A stretch of 64,000 bases of DNA from Harmothoe impar (taxonomy: Eukaryota > Annelida > Polychaeta > Phyllodocida > Polynoidae), in NCBI GenBank assembly GCA_947462335.1, contig OX381715.1, positions 41,516,650 to 41,580,649 on the forward strand, written 5' to 3'. The position numbers and the translations under genes were made by a program. The notes under the pieces are model-generated. The model ran no database searches. It was given only the letters and a program-made list of their open reading frames with translations, and was not told the DNA's origin. This document shows, in pieces, positions 1 through 11,529 of this stretch; the first letter of the stretch is position 1, and every line of letters begins with the position of its first letter.

Positions 1-512
1 GGAGAGGAATCTGGGGAGAAGAAGGAGACAAAGCAAGATGGCGCGGGCAAAGATGGCGCCATCCAAGATGGCGATGGTGCGAAACCCAAATTTGATTTCA
101 CCGGTCATGCTACAGCAGGTCGAGGAGGTCCTAGACCCCCTCTCCTAGGCATGCCATTACATCAACAGGCGCAGATGTACGCCCAGGGTTGGCCTACCCA
201 GCCCATGACACGGCCCGGTGGATACAACAGTGGCTACGGCGGTGGCTACGGCGGCGGACACGGCTACTATACGGGTGGCTACGGCGGGCCACACGGCGGA
301 CACAATGGTGGGGGTGCTTACGGCCATCATGGAGGCCCTACCAGTACCCCTATCCATGATCCACTACACCAGCAGTCACCTCATCTGGCACAGGCGGATT
401 ACCAGGCTCCAGGAGGACATCACCCACATGCGTACCAATCACCTGGAGGAGGTACAGACAGCCACTGCTGTCGGGGGACTGATGCTGAGATGAGTATGTT
501 TGACTACCGCAG
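1..512 (+). CDS. Partial exon of a Gly/Tyr/His-rich protein (host gene)
   Basis: Frame 1 is open from the first base, so the true start lies outside the window. The encoded stretch begins with a charged Lys/Glu/Asp/Gly segment, continues through a Pro/Gln patch, and then has a Gly-Tyr-Gly-Gly low-complexity run with many His (about residues 75-115). Such tails occur in RNA-binding and chromatin proteins, but no folded domain is visible and I do not recognise the gene. I end it at a good splice-donor match (CAG then GTACCT, GT at 513). A second donor candidate (GAG then GTACAG) lies near 451. Reading on would translate the (TA)n tract as Tyr-Ile repeats up to a stop at 694, which is unlikely to be coding. 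Confidence 0.55.
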
Positions 513-543
513 GTACCTTCCTGCTAGTGAACGCAAAAAACAC

Positions 544-545
<2 letters not shown>

Positions 546-596
<51 letters not shown>
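546..596. repeat. (TA)n microsatellite
   Basis: About 50 bases of near-perfect TA dinucleotide repeat. It probably lies in the intron after the Gly-rich exon. Confidence 0.95.
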
Positions 597-597
<1 letters not shown>

Positions 598-935
598 GTC
601 CCATCTATAACCTTGCCGTGTTACGAAAGCCTCGTCAATTTATCATTTGAAATGAGTACAATCTCAGACTTTAAGGCGGGGATATCTGTTACCTAAAACA
701 TAAAAATAAGTTACACCATATTGCTTCTCGTGTTGAATAATGCAGCTTTACGAAAAAAAGGATCCAGATTAATTGAAGTTACACGGTGCAAAGTCAATAT
801 ATTAAATGCAACAATCGTGTCCATTCAATGGGAACCTACCCCTATGTCAGATGACTAGGACATCAACTACCAGACAAGTGTCATTATAATGGATGAACTT
901 CATGATAAAAGTACATTCAATAACATTTGTTTAAC
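597..935. other. Non-coding stretch, nothing recognised
   Basis: AT-rich sequence without a supported gene or repeat. It is probably intron or 3' flank of the left-edge gene. Confidence 0.5.
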
Positions 936-1389
936 TTAAGCTGGGGCTCCACTACCCGATTTCTTTGGTAATTCTCAAGATTCGGTCATATAGGTCTATA
1001 CAGTTTCCTCAGAGATCTTTATGGCTGAATAAGCCATTCATTTCCTGTGTAAATTATGCATAAATTGGCCGATTAGAGTCTTGCAGATCAGGCCAATGAA
1101 AATGAAACAGGTTGATGTGAGATTAGGTGCCAAAATCAGCCTCAGGTGCAAAATCTAGACCCAAATCGAGACAAAGATTGTGTTTACTTAGCCTTAGCAG
1201 TTCATTTTCCCACTAGAGCATGGAGGATTCATAATCATAAAAGACATAAAATCATAACCATATGGCCAGCTATATAGAGTACATCCCTGCCTACGGTATG
1301 CATGTATTAGATTATTTTGTTTGCGCCTGATTTGTAAATATAGCACCGATTTGAGAAAAGATATTGGCTAGTGGAGCCGCACCCTAAGA
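936..1389. mobile_element. Candidate short TIR element (about 450 bp)
   Basis: The motif GGCTCCACTA near 945 recurs as its reverse complement TAGTGGAGCC at 1369-1378. Further imperfect pairing follows on the inner side (CCGATTTCTTTGG against CCAATATCTTTTC). No coding capacity is visible. The target duplication is unclear. Confidence 0.45.
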
Positions 1390-1933
1390 GTTTTGTTTCA
1401 CTTTCCTGGACAAGCAGAATGGTAATTGGCTGTTATTTTTTAGCCAGCCTTGTCTCATTTCGTGCCTATTGATATACATGCCATCAGTTCTCATCTTGTG
1501 CCCTCGAGCCAAATTCTGAAATATTCTTCCATCTTACCATGGATAGCACTTTTACGGCCCATTATCAATGCCATGAAATTCTTTGTATCATTTATCATTC
1601 ATTTGTTGCAATTTTGTCAAAGAATACATGTGAATATTATATGAGGTGTATTCAATACTTAGATACCGGTATTCTATCACTGTATCGGTCTACATTACTA
1701 TGTCAGACTTTCTATACACGACCATAGATCATGTAGTATCCCATACTCCACACTGCATGAACCCTCCCATTAAAGCAACTTTAAGCTAAAAATGAAGTTG
1801 ATTGAGTTGCATGCAACTTTAAGTCGAAATAAAACGAAGTTGCTTAAATTTGCTTCAAGCTACTTAAAGAAGGGTCAATAATTGATATTTGCCTAAATTT
1901 GAGGCTTCATTACTTCATGCAGTGACAATACTA
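1390..1933. other. Non-coding stretch with a short palindromic patch
   Basis: No gene is seen. Around 1775-1870 an 'AACTTTAAG' / 'CTTAAAGTTG'-like pattern recurs in both orientations (GAAGTTG, CAACTTTAAG, GAAGTTGCTTAAA), suggesting an old foldback repeat. Confidence 0.4.
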
Positions 1934-2323
1934 AGTTTTAGTAGGTTGAACGTAGACGTAAATGTGGAGACAACTATGTCCCACACTATATGGGAACTCG
2001 TGCATTGAGTTTTAGCATGCAGACCCTGCCAGGCAAGGTAATGGCGGGACGAAAATAATGCTCTCGTTTTGACATATTCTAAAGCATGTTCAGGTCATGT
2101 TCACGACCCATAGATAACTGATACAAAATCCTATTACAATCTGTTATCGCAAATTTGGGCTAGAAAGATACGTAGAGGTGAACGTAGCAAGCATCTTTTT
2201 TACGTCTTTGACGTGCGTAGCTCTCACTGAAAATAGCGGAGAGCACACATATTGATGACGTTACACATTCTATACAGCTACGTTTATGTCAACGCCTACA
2301 TTTACGTTCAGCCTGCTAAAACT
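1934..2323. mobile_element. Small TIR element (about 390 bp)
   Basis: AGTTTTAGTAGGTTGAACGT at the left end matches the reverse complement of the right end at 2293-2323 (AGTTTTAGCAGGCTGAACGT), with only two mismatches in 20. The body has no coding potential. It looks like a MITE. Confidence 0.6.
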
Positions 2324-3052
2324 CTCTATTGTCTGGTCCCTTCAGAGCCTGTCAGAATGCGAAAGGAAACGCGAATAGAAATGTGGGTTTTCTGCATTGC
2401 GACCACAAGCCGACAGTATCCAATTATTTGGGTAATTTGTCTCAAATTGACATGGGATACATGAAAAAATAATGTAATTTCCCATTAGTCGACGTCTTTT
2501 TGTCTGTGAGGCCTTTTTTCCCAAGACAGATGGATGGGAAACCTGCCCTATGTTAACAGTCCTGAGAGTCTTTTCATGAGGCCAGTTTATGATATTGTAA
2601 ACTTTGTGTGTTTCATAAGGCGCTATCCTTATTTTAGCTATCCTTAAGGGTATTTCTTTAAATTATGATAAAAGTCAAATGGGTATGTGAATATGATAGT
2701 GGTAAATAACAATTAGTAATTATTTTTAGTATCCCTGCCCTTTGGACAATTTTATTGAAGATTTAAGTTCAATTTTGGACTCTGCCATTTTTGGCGCTAT
2801 CCTTATTTCTTGGTGTCCAATCATCATTTTTTGTGATATCACAAAAAACGATCCTACATTTGTTTCTATGTGATAGATGGCAATAAATGTATTAGTTGAT
2901 TTTCATTTACATGTATATATACACCCCAAGGAGGTGCTTATATCTAAGAGCTCTTTTTCTCTTTGAGAGCCAGGGTACCCATACCCACAACCTCAGAACT
3001 ATTGAGCCCACCAGCTCCATCGGGACTCATGCAATGATACTCATCATCCTAT
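2324..3052. other. Non-coding stretch with a 22-bp perfect palindrome
   Basis: No gene is seen. TTTTTTGTGAT at 2827 is followed at once by its reverse complement, giving a perfect 22-bp palindrome to 2848. The phrase GGCGCTATCCTTATTT occurs at about 2619 and again at about 2792. Confidence 0.5.
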
Positions 3053-4378
3053 AGTACATATGGTCGATTCCCACGAAAATGGATCACAAGGTCAAACTAG
3101 CTCGTAATATGATTAAATCTTAATAAAATGATAACTTCTCTCCATTTAGGTATATTTGCATAGATTTCGACAGTACCTATCTATGGGTACCTACTTTTGC
3201 TACCTACCTCTAATATTTTAAGTGTTTATGGATGAAAAGATGAGTTTTTGTACGATATTTTACACATTTTGTAAAGAAAAAATATAATATCAATGTTGAA
3301 ATTTTCTATTCAAAAAAAATAAATGTATATGCTGGCATAATCACATGGCCATAGGAAATAATTCACGGTACTTAGGGGCAGTTATGCCATTTCCTTATGA
3401 GGAATTTGTTGAACAACCAAAATAAAGAAAGTGGTGTAGCTTTTTGCATCACCGTGTGTAGGTACATAATAATGGAATTTAATCCAAAGAAATATACCAC
3501 ACTGGTAGAAATTTCATCCTTAATATCTAGCGCCCATTAGGGAGGTTCTGCTAGGAGTAAAGAAGATTCTACACAGGTATCTGTTATTTTACAATCTTAC
3601 TGAACACAAAGTGGGGTAGGTTGGGCATCACCGTGCGTAGGTCCACAATAAATCTAACTAGAGAAAACCTCTAAATAATTAGTGTAAAATATCTAACCCT
3701 TACATTTGCCATACCTTGAAGATGTTATGTACGAAAAATTAAGTAGATTGTGCTAATATTCTTTGACCTGTGAGCTATTACAATCAAATAGTGACCGTTT
3801 GTAGGTGCATCACCGTGCGTAGGTACATCATAAAGTATCATTGAGAAATAGATAAAATATAACTAATATTACTTTTGTCTTTCAATGTTTACTTCAACAA
3901 ATAGGGGACCAATGCTGAGGAACATTTATACCTGTCTGAAAACTATCACTAATGTAGAAAAGAAGTGTATGTAGGTCCCGTCACCGTGCATAGGTCCCGT
4001 CACCGTGCGTAGGTCCAGTAATAAACCATTTTTCGATGGCAAAAAATATATTTGTTTTCATAAATCCTATAGAAATCTATACTTTCATCATCTATCTGTT
4101 GACTAAACTAGAATATGTCCATTATTATAGCTTAACCATTAATATAATGGATACAAGGCTCTCATCACCGTGCGTAGGTCCCGTCACCATGCGTAGGTCC
4201 AACTTTGAATGGCCATAAATATGGTATTTAATACAATTAATGGTTCCAATTTCATGAGTTTATTCCCTTGTATGGTAGTTATGAGCTATCAAAAGAACTA
4301 AGCAATATATGCTATTTTAGAATTTAGCCCGCTGTTAACTCTGTGATCCATTTTCGTGGGAATCGACCATATATGTAC
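3053..4378. mobile_element. 1.3-kb TIR element with phased internal motif
   Basis: The left end at 3053-3090 (containing GGTCGATTCCCACGAAAATG) is matched by its reverse complement at 4341-4378, about 37 bp with one 2-base indel. Inside, the motif CACCGTGCGTAGGTCC or a close variant recurs at 3450, 3629, 3811, 3982, 4001, 4166 and 4185. No transposase reading frame is visible, so it is probably non-autonomous. The motif may be a transposase-binding subterminal repeat, but that is inference. Confidence 0.75.
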
Positions 4379-4409
4379 TGCTTCTACAGAAAATAGTTCC
4401 CGGGATGAG

Positions 4410-5195
4410 ATGATCTGTCGGAATCTTGCTCAACCAGGAACCTGCAAAGAAAGAAACTGGTGGTCGGGTACAAAAGACCTAAAAATCTGAGAGATTTGCT
4501 CTGTCGAGCAAAGATAGATTACCACCTGGTGAGAAACGAGGGGGAAAAGAAATCTTCCCCCATCGTGAGATGCAATTCATGCCAAACCGAGGACTGTGAA
4601 ATATGTCCTCGGAAGGAATGTCTGGAAAGATAAGACAAAGCAAAAATGTTTTTCGTGACATGAAAACAAATATTTGCTGTGAGAGTTCAAATGTAGTATA
4701 CTGCATCGAATGCAAATGCTGCAATAAAGGTACATTGGTAAAACCAAGAGACCTTTACACTTCAGGCTGGACGAACACCTGAAGGACATCGAATTCAAAC
4801 AATATGGGAAGAGTGAAGTGGCACACCACTTCAACCGACCTGGCCACAAGAGGATGGATGATGTGAGAATCTATGTCCTCAAGTTCATCTATGAACACCC
4901 GGAGTCCAAACACGCCAACAAACTAAGAAAAACCTTAGAATGGAACTGGATTCAGCGCCTTAAATGTTGTGTCCCGCAAGGGATGAACATTATGGAGAAA
5001 GGCTTTGGTTTGAGTTACCCCCAAAAAGGCCTCGTAATTTTTCCCCAACGCTGGAACACACATTTCAGTGAAACTGGGTTTAGAAAAAATTATTTTTGCA
5101 AGAAATGTAATTTTAACATATCCCAGAATTCTTCATGTGTTAACAATGAAACAGTACCGGGAAAATGTCAATCTAAGATTGATCTGTTTTCCTAA
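4410..5195 (+). pseudogene. Penelope-like retroelement 3' remnant with GIY-YIG domain
   Basis: Penelope-like elements (PLEs) carry a reverse transcriptase followed by a C-terminal GIY-YIG endonuclease. The segment from about 4454 encodes the typical linker VGYKRPKNLRDLLCRAKI, then a Cys-rich patch (CNSCQTEDCEICP, about 4566-4610), then VVYCIECKCC at about 4693. After a frameshift near 4760 it encodes RLDEHLKD and, from 4818, AHHFNRPGH...DVRIYVL...LEWNWIQRL...PQGMN, the usual end of the domain. The YIG-like core is damaged, the reverse transcriptase is absent, and at least one frameshift splits the frame. The family call rests on motif recognition only. Confidence 0.7.
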
Positions 5196-5962
5196 CCTAA
5201 AACTATGCCACTATAGTTTTGAACAGGTATAAACCCCTTCCTAGTAGGTTTGCACCACAGACAGGTGCAGCTCCCACACACCTTGGCTGACTGCCAAGCC
5301 CTGCTTAAGGTCAATAACTGAGTCCTGGCAGTAAATAAATAGATCTTTATTTGACTAATAAAGCATTTATAAATTATCTGCAGGCTGAAATCAATTAAAT
5401 AGAATTAAAGCCAAGACTCAAACACTCTCCTGAGTCTACCTGATGAATCTTTGAATAAGATGAAACACCAGATCTCACCTATCACACTTTTCAGTGCTGA
5501 ATCGCCATGGCCCTGATTTTTTGGGAAAAATAAATTCAGATACTCACTATTTCTCTTCTATTTATTTAGAACTACATAGCCCCTGTGGGAAACAACTAAA
5601 GTTTTAAATTTTGGATCTCAGATCTAGGATATGGAAACTGGACTTTGTTTTTGAGTGACCCAATTGGGTAGGAATCTGTGATGTTGACCTGCATCTCACA
5701 GCTTCAGCCAATCAGTGAACAGCATTTATGAACATGTGATCACGTGTCAGCCCTTGACATGTGAGGGAGCGACCAAAAAAGCTTACCTGTTCAGATCTGC
5801 GTGTAGTAGCAAAGGCACAACACATCGTCCACCCTCACCTTCTACCTTTTGAACCCAATGAGTAATGCTATTTAAGAAATTTGAGTGGTTTGAACCCCAT
5901 TTGATCTAATCCCAACAAGAATTACCCTATAACCTAGCAGCAGGACCACACAGCCTGACGTG
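5196..5962. other. Non-coding stretch, nothing recognised
   Basis: No gene or clear repeat is seen in this AT-rich stretch. Confidence 0.45.
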
Positions 5963-6285
5963 TTAACTAAGGCCTATGGTGGTGAGGCATTGTCCCATTA
6001 GACAAAGTTAAGAGTGCTGTTTAGTTGGTGTTACTACTGTATAAATCGGGGGCTCCGCCCCCACATCCCCCTTTTTTTTTGTTTTTTTCCCTCTTGAAAT
6101 ATCAGAATAGCCAACTAGCTAACTAGGGCCTATGGTGGTGAGGCATTGTCCCATTAGACAAAGTTAAGAGTACTGTTTAGTTACTGCTGCTGTTATATTT
6201 TTATGCTATTATAATTTGGGGCTCTGCCCCCGCACCCCTATTTTCTTTCTGTTTTTCTTTTTTCTTGAAATGTCAGAATAGCCAA
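5963..6285. repeat. Tandem duplication, two units of about 155-165 bp
   Basis: GCCTATGGTGGTGAGGCATT begins a segment repeated at about 5971 and 6128. Both units continue through CATTAGACAAAGTTAAGAGT, a GGGGCTC(C/T)GCCCCC mini-hairpin, a T-rich run and TCAGAATAGCCAA. The units differ by substitutions and a short insertion near the hairpin. Confidence 0.85.
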
Positions 6286-7049
6286 AGAAATAAAAAATGT
6301 ATATCAGGAATATCAAAGTTCTGCTCCACATGGGATTTGTACCCAGCATCTGGAAGTCCAAACCAGAAATACCATGTACTCAAGGATCATGACCACTATG
6401 TCTGGCTGTGAGTCTTGGTTTATGGTTACTATATATATATGAATAGGTTGTATCAGAATGAGGCTACACTCTTCAAGCTTATGCTATGATCATTGTTTTT
6501 CTATGAGAGATGTTTGATATGATCATATAACCTCCTATCCGGGTTATACAGGATATCCTCCTAGGCCACTTGTGTGGAAAAAGAGCTGTAATCAGGCTAT
6601 TATACATAATCAATCTATGCAAGCGGGCTGTATGTCAGATATACTGCTGGTGTCTCTAGTCAATATCCTTTAATATAAGCCTCGGCCTTCGGCCTTGGCT
6701 TATATCAATGATATTGCCTCTCGACCCCCAGTATCCAGTACACAGTGGGTATATCTGTCCAACTGCCACACTGAAAGAGCAAGCAGGGGTCTGCAAGACT
6801 ATTGGGTCACTAGAATTACCGTAAAAACCGCACCCCAACTTTGGGCCGATCTTATAAGCCACAGATGGCTCTTGAATGATTCCTGGGAAAACACACATAT
6901 TAGCCGTTTTTTAAAATAAAAAATTTGGAAAAACTCTGCACCCTGACTTTGGGCCAATCCTTTAGGCCAATCTGACTAGCGTGCTAGCCAAGTTATGGCG
7001 GTTGTAGAGAGCTGCTTAGAAGAAGGCGTTTGGCATAATTTGTTGTAAA
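6286..7049. other. Non-coding stretch with a fragment related to the 53.4-kb MITE
   Basis: No gene is seen. About 6817-6970 holds CCGTAAAAACCGCACCCC and two copies of 'GACTTTGGGCC' or 'AACTTTGGGCC'. These resemble the body of the AAGCC element at 53379-53607. A small palindrome (AAGCC...GGCTT) lies at 6677-6703. Confidence 0.5.
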
Positions 7050-7434
7050 TCTAATAGATATCTAAAAGATGAAACTATATAGGGTTAGAAAATTAAATCC
7101 CTCCAAAATTGTACATGTGAGTGGAGGTATTTGGTGGTTTACTATAATTAGGATAGCGGACAGAAATGAGGATAGTGCTTGTAAAGAGGTACTTACAAGT
7201 TACTATTTAACTTATCTAACCATACCTACTGGCTGTAATGTATTCATTGGGAGTTTATTAAGAAAAAATACCTCCCAAAATATTTATAAGGGTCAAAGGG
7301 GGGAGCTCAATGTACAACCGATCATGTATGTCACATGACGTACATGACTGGCTTGGAATGTCATGTAAACTTTTCTTATAACCCACAGCTTCACATGTCT
7401 CTGATTATATATATTTATACCTACATCATATGTA
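7050..7434 (+). repeat. Left part of tandem repeat family H (interrupted)
   Basis: 7050-7180 resembles 12045-12180 and 11940-12020, sharing AAAATTGTACATGT, GTGGAGGTATT and AGGATAGCGGACA. 7319-7350 carries the family's hairpin, GATCATGTAYGTCA with its reverse complement. The unit is cut at 7434 by the TIR element and resumes at 8755. Confidence 0.7.
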
Positions 7435-8754
7435 GGGGAGAGAGGGGCACGTTGAGCCACTTATGCACATTTATTTTTTTCCTGGCTTTATCAAGGTCAT
7501 CAGAACTTTGATTTTATATATCTAGCAGTTACCTTATATCATTGGGCTATATGATGACCCATGGCAAAGCAAGTATGGTCATTTGTTGTATTTCTTTTGA
7601 TTTTTTGAAAATAAAATCTTTGGGTGGTTCAATGTGCCCCATGGCCTGGGCAGGTTGACCCACCCACTGAGGCACCTTGAACCACATATCTTGAATGGTT
7701 CAGACAATCAGCAATATGGATTTATTATTGAAAGTTAAGGTTGAAATTCTTGCTATTGTTACTTTTGCATAGGATCGAACATCAAAAATACATTTTTAAT
7801 GCATATAATTCATTAAATTATAGCTTCTAGTTTAGGCACTGGGTTGGAGCCTTACAAAGTTTCATTAAATTAATATAAACCATCTTCAGTGGAGTGTTGC
7901 TATTTGCACGTGTCATATAAATCTTTAATTTTATTCTTTTATGATATAAAAGGCTGTTCTGCTTCTGAGAAATGATACATCTGAGAATAAACACACTATA
8001 GATATGCTATGAAATGATTTATTATCACAACTAACAAAACATGTATTATATCATACTTGTATAACGAAAGTGTATATTAATATTGTGTTCCCTTCTGTGT
8101 GGTTTAATTCTAATGAACTATGGGTGGTTTAACCCATAGGCCAACTTGTCGCGTTAGCTTATGGTTGACCCAGAGATGGAACTGAGCAATATCATCTCAT
8201 CTATTGCCTACAAGCTGACAAGGGGACCTTAAAAAGTCTGGCCTCTGGTGAAATGTGGTGATATTTTGTCCCTCTATGCATTGCACAAGCACATATGTGG
8301 TAAATAATGGAACTAGTCCTTCAAGACAGAGATTTTGGTACTTTGAGCATGGTTCAAGGTGCCCCAATTTTTGTGGTTCAATGTACCCCATGCTGACCAT
8401 CATAGATAAGGTTGATTTAATTCAAATTACATAACACCTTCAGGATTAAAATCAGATTCTCCGCAAGCATTCAGATATATACTTTGACCTCCATATAGAT
8501 CTTAGGCCAGCAATGTTTTGTAACAACATAAGAAGAAAAGTTTAACAATTGCAAATTCTTACTTTCAATGGCTTAAATCTTTCATGTTGTCTGAGCTTCT
8601 CCTCAGCATCCCAAAATAAATATGATGTTGCTGCTCTGAACTGTCTATATAAGGGGGTAGTCTGGTAGACAAACTGCTGAAAAATTCCCAAAGGAATAGC
8701 AAAGAGAGCATGTGGTTCAATGTGCCCAGGTGGTCAACGTGCCCCTCTCTCCCC
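7435..8754. mobile_element. 1320-bp TIR element, TA target duplication (copy 1)
   Basis: The left end GGGGAGAGAGGGGCACGTTG is the reverse complement of the right end up to 8754. It is flanked by TA at 7433-7434 and at 8755-8756. An empty site inside the related repeat at about 11640 reads CATCATATG-TA-CACCTTG, which proves insertion with TA duplication. The interior repeats GGTTCAATGTGCCCC-like motifs in both orientations (about 7626, 7671, 8350, 8371, 8711). No transposase is seen. TA duplication fits the Tc1/mariner group or another TA-targeting family, and the superfamily is unassigned. Confidence 0.85.
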
Positions 8755-8993
8755 TACACCTTGCTATGATTGATTTATGTTTTAAACATGGTCAAAAAGA
8801 GTAATTAAGGCAGTCATTAGATAATAGCCGATCATGTACGTCAGGTGAAGAACATGATTGGTATTAAAATGTCAATTGAAATTATATTAATAGTCATATC
8901 TACACATTTCTAACATATTACGTGATTTTATTTTGTTTTATCATGGTCAGAAAGGGTAAGGCAGTCAATAAATCACCAATCATGTACGTTACT
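8755..8993 (+). repeat. Tandem repeat family H, middle units
   Basis: The interrupted first unit resumes here and ends near 8828. A second unit follows with the degenerate hairpin at 8830, TGTCAATTGAA, CTACACATTTCTAACATAT and AGAAAGGGTAAGGCAGTCAAT. The same order is found at 11530-11720. The LINE cuts the family at about 8993. Confidence 0.7.
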
Positions 8994-11028
8994 ATTGATG
9001 ATTGTGAAAATGTTAATGCAAGATGGCAGTTTATATTAAATATGTTTAATGATAAATTAGATATCATGTGCCCCACCAAGACATTCAGAGTGAGGAAGGA
9101 CAGGGCACCCTGGGTCACCGACCATATTTTGGAACTAATTCATGATAAAGACAGAGCTCTACAAAAGGCTATTAAAAGTAAGAAAGTTGAGGATTGGACT
9201 ATATCTAGTACACTAAGAAATAGTGTTAACAAATTCATTAAAAAAGCCAAAAGTAAATATATACGTGACAGTCTTGAGCTCAACCAAAAAGATAGCAAGA
9301 AATTCTGGAGAATTATTAATGGTCTAGTTAAGGGTGACAGGGGTGTTCCTCACTTCAGGTTGAAAGACAATATCAGAGGCGTATTGGTGGAGGATGGAGA
9401 CACTCCTGACTTCATTGACGATTTTTTCTTGAATATAGGCCCAAACCTTGCAAGGGATTACAATGATCCCTGGTCATATGATGGTGTTGAATACAATATG
9501 GGACTTGCAAATATCATGACTGGTAATGAAGAAGTGATTAGGTTAATCAAAGGAATTGATGTAACTAAGTCTTCTTGTATAGATGGTATATCAGCCTCCT
9601 CTCTTAAAGATGCCATGTTAGCAGTTCCTGGTCACATTACTAAATTGTTTAACGAGTCTTTAATGACTAGCACTATACCAGACTGTTGGAAGATTGGGAC
9701 TATAGTTCCATTACAAAAGGAAGGGGATAAGGCTGAGGTGTCCAACTTGAGACCAGTAACGTTGCTACCTATCATAGGGAAATTATTAGAAAAGATTGTT
9801 AATGATAGGTTGGTGACTAATTTGGAGGAAAATAACATTCTTGATCCAAAACAGGGAGGTTTCAGGTCTGGACACTCTACCATTAACACTGTTGGTTATT
9901 TCATTGATGATATATATAGAGGGTTGAATACGAGACAATACACCCTATCAACATTTGTGGATCTGAAGAAGGCTTTTGACACAGTAAATCACACAATTTT
10001 ATTAGAAAAATTATCAAAAATGGGTGTTGGGGGGCTTCTCCACAAATCGTTATCCAGCTATCTGTCTAATAGGAAGTAACGTACATCAGCTAATGACAAG
10101 TTATCTAGGGAGGGTCTAGTCACCTGTGGAGTCCCTCAGGGCTCTATCTTGGGACCAACATTATTTCTTATATATATTAACGACTTGGGAAAAGTTGTAA
10201 AAAATTGTCCTCTATTCTTATATGCAGATGATACTGTAGTATCAAACACTGGTCATGATCTGGAGCTGCTCACTGCTAAAATGGAGGAAGACCTGTTGGT
10301 CCTTAAAAAATGGTTCAGGAAAAATAAATTAACGTTAAATGCAAAGAAAACTAATTATATGATTTTTGGAATAAGAGCTAAATTAAAGGAGATTCATCAT
10401 CATACACTCCACTTTGGCAGGACTGCTATAGAAAGGGTACAAAGTGTAAAATACCTAGGTATTACTCTTGACCCGGTACTCAACTTCAATAAGCATGCAG
10501 AAGGCATATTTAGAAAAATTGTGTTTAAAATCTACAAATTAGCTTTTCTGAAAAGATGTATGTCTATACCAGTCAGACCAAAAATGTACAAGACCATGAT
10601 TCTCCCACACATCGATTGTGGATTATTATGATGTAGCAGGCAAGTTTATTTTGGATAAAATTCAGATAGCCGAGAATAAAGCCTTAAGAATGTGTCTAGG
10701 GGTTGATAGCAGGTATCTTACCATACTTACACATCGAGAGGCAGCTATTTCATCCCTTGCTCCACGTAGGAGAATGCATATTCTCAACGTTATGTTCAAA
10801 CAACAGGGTAACCCCTCCATTGTGAACCTTAGACCTATCTACACCAGAGCACACGATGCCTTATTGTTTACTACAATTAAACCAAAAAATGAAACAGCCA
10901 AGAAAAGTGTGTTATACAGAGGTGCACTGTTATGGAATGATCTGCCTGTACATATCAGATCCATTGAGTCATACGAGGAATTTAAGCTGGATAGGAAAAG
11001 GTGGCTAGGGAGTACTAACTATGTATGA
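8994..11028 (+). pseudogene. LINE reverse transcriptase, broken
   Basis: This would copy element RNA into DNA at the target. The fragment begins mid-protein with linker sequence (RAPWVTDHIL). It then shows the fingers region (SNLRPVTLLPIIGKLLEKI), FRSGHSTIN, the first catalytic Asp in FVDLKKAFDTVNH (about 9955-9993), GVPQGSILGP (about 10129-10158) and the YADD box (about 10221-10232). The thumb and C-terminal region follow, ending in a WNDLP...IRSIESYEEFK tail. The frame is broken by a stop at 10077-10079, just after SNRK, and by a frameshift near 10618 that moves the tail into another frame. Fragments upstream of 8994 that read into it are repeat sequence, not protein. It is inactive as it stands. 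Confidence 0.85.
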
Positions 11029-11523
11029 AGTAGCAGATGCTTTGCTACTGAAGCCTATCCATTACTATGAGTAATAAGAATATTAATTCAAAACTACCCG
11101 GTATGAATTGTGTGTAGTGTTATGTATTGAAAAGATTTTATTATAATACAATGGTTATAACTCAGTGCCTTTATGATTCCATTGTTGGTACAGGGAGTGG
11201 CCCTTCCCTGATATCTGGTCTATCCACAATTTGTAGTAGTATTGTATGTAAACATGAGGAAATGTTAACAGTATATTCTTGTATTACACTGTAATTATTG
11301 TATACATGAAGCAGGCGATTATGATGACTGCAAGTGTGTTTTACATCTATGTTATTCAAGCTCCCTGTTACACTTTATCTCATATACCTTATAATAGCTA
11401 AGTAATGTGTATCTTCATTAATTGATGCTGGTGTCGGATATTTTCGAGCTGAACAAGTTCTTTCTGTACACCAGGATAAAATAAACGGGTTTGGGGTGTT
11501 TACTCCAACTCATACCCTAAAAA
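8994..11523 (+). mobile_element. 5'-truncated non-LTR retrotransposon (LINE)
   Basis: The insertion sits in repeat family H. GTTACT occurs at 8988-8993 and again at 11524-11529, a candidate 6-bp target duplication. Only the reverse transcriptase part and a C-terminal region remain. The N-terminal endonuclease expected of such elements is missing, consistent with 5' truncation on insertion. The reverse transcriptase motifs place it broadly in the CR1/L2/jockey assemblage. No long poly-A tail is visible; the end is A-rich (CCCTAAAAA). Confidence 0.75.
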
Positions 11524-11529
11524 GTTACT

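Noticed and set aside
157..493. Other-frame open frames over the Gly-rich exon
   Set aside because: Shadows of the GC-rich low-complexity coding frame 1.
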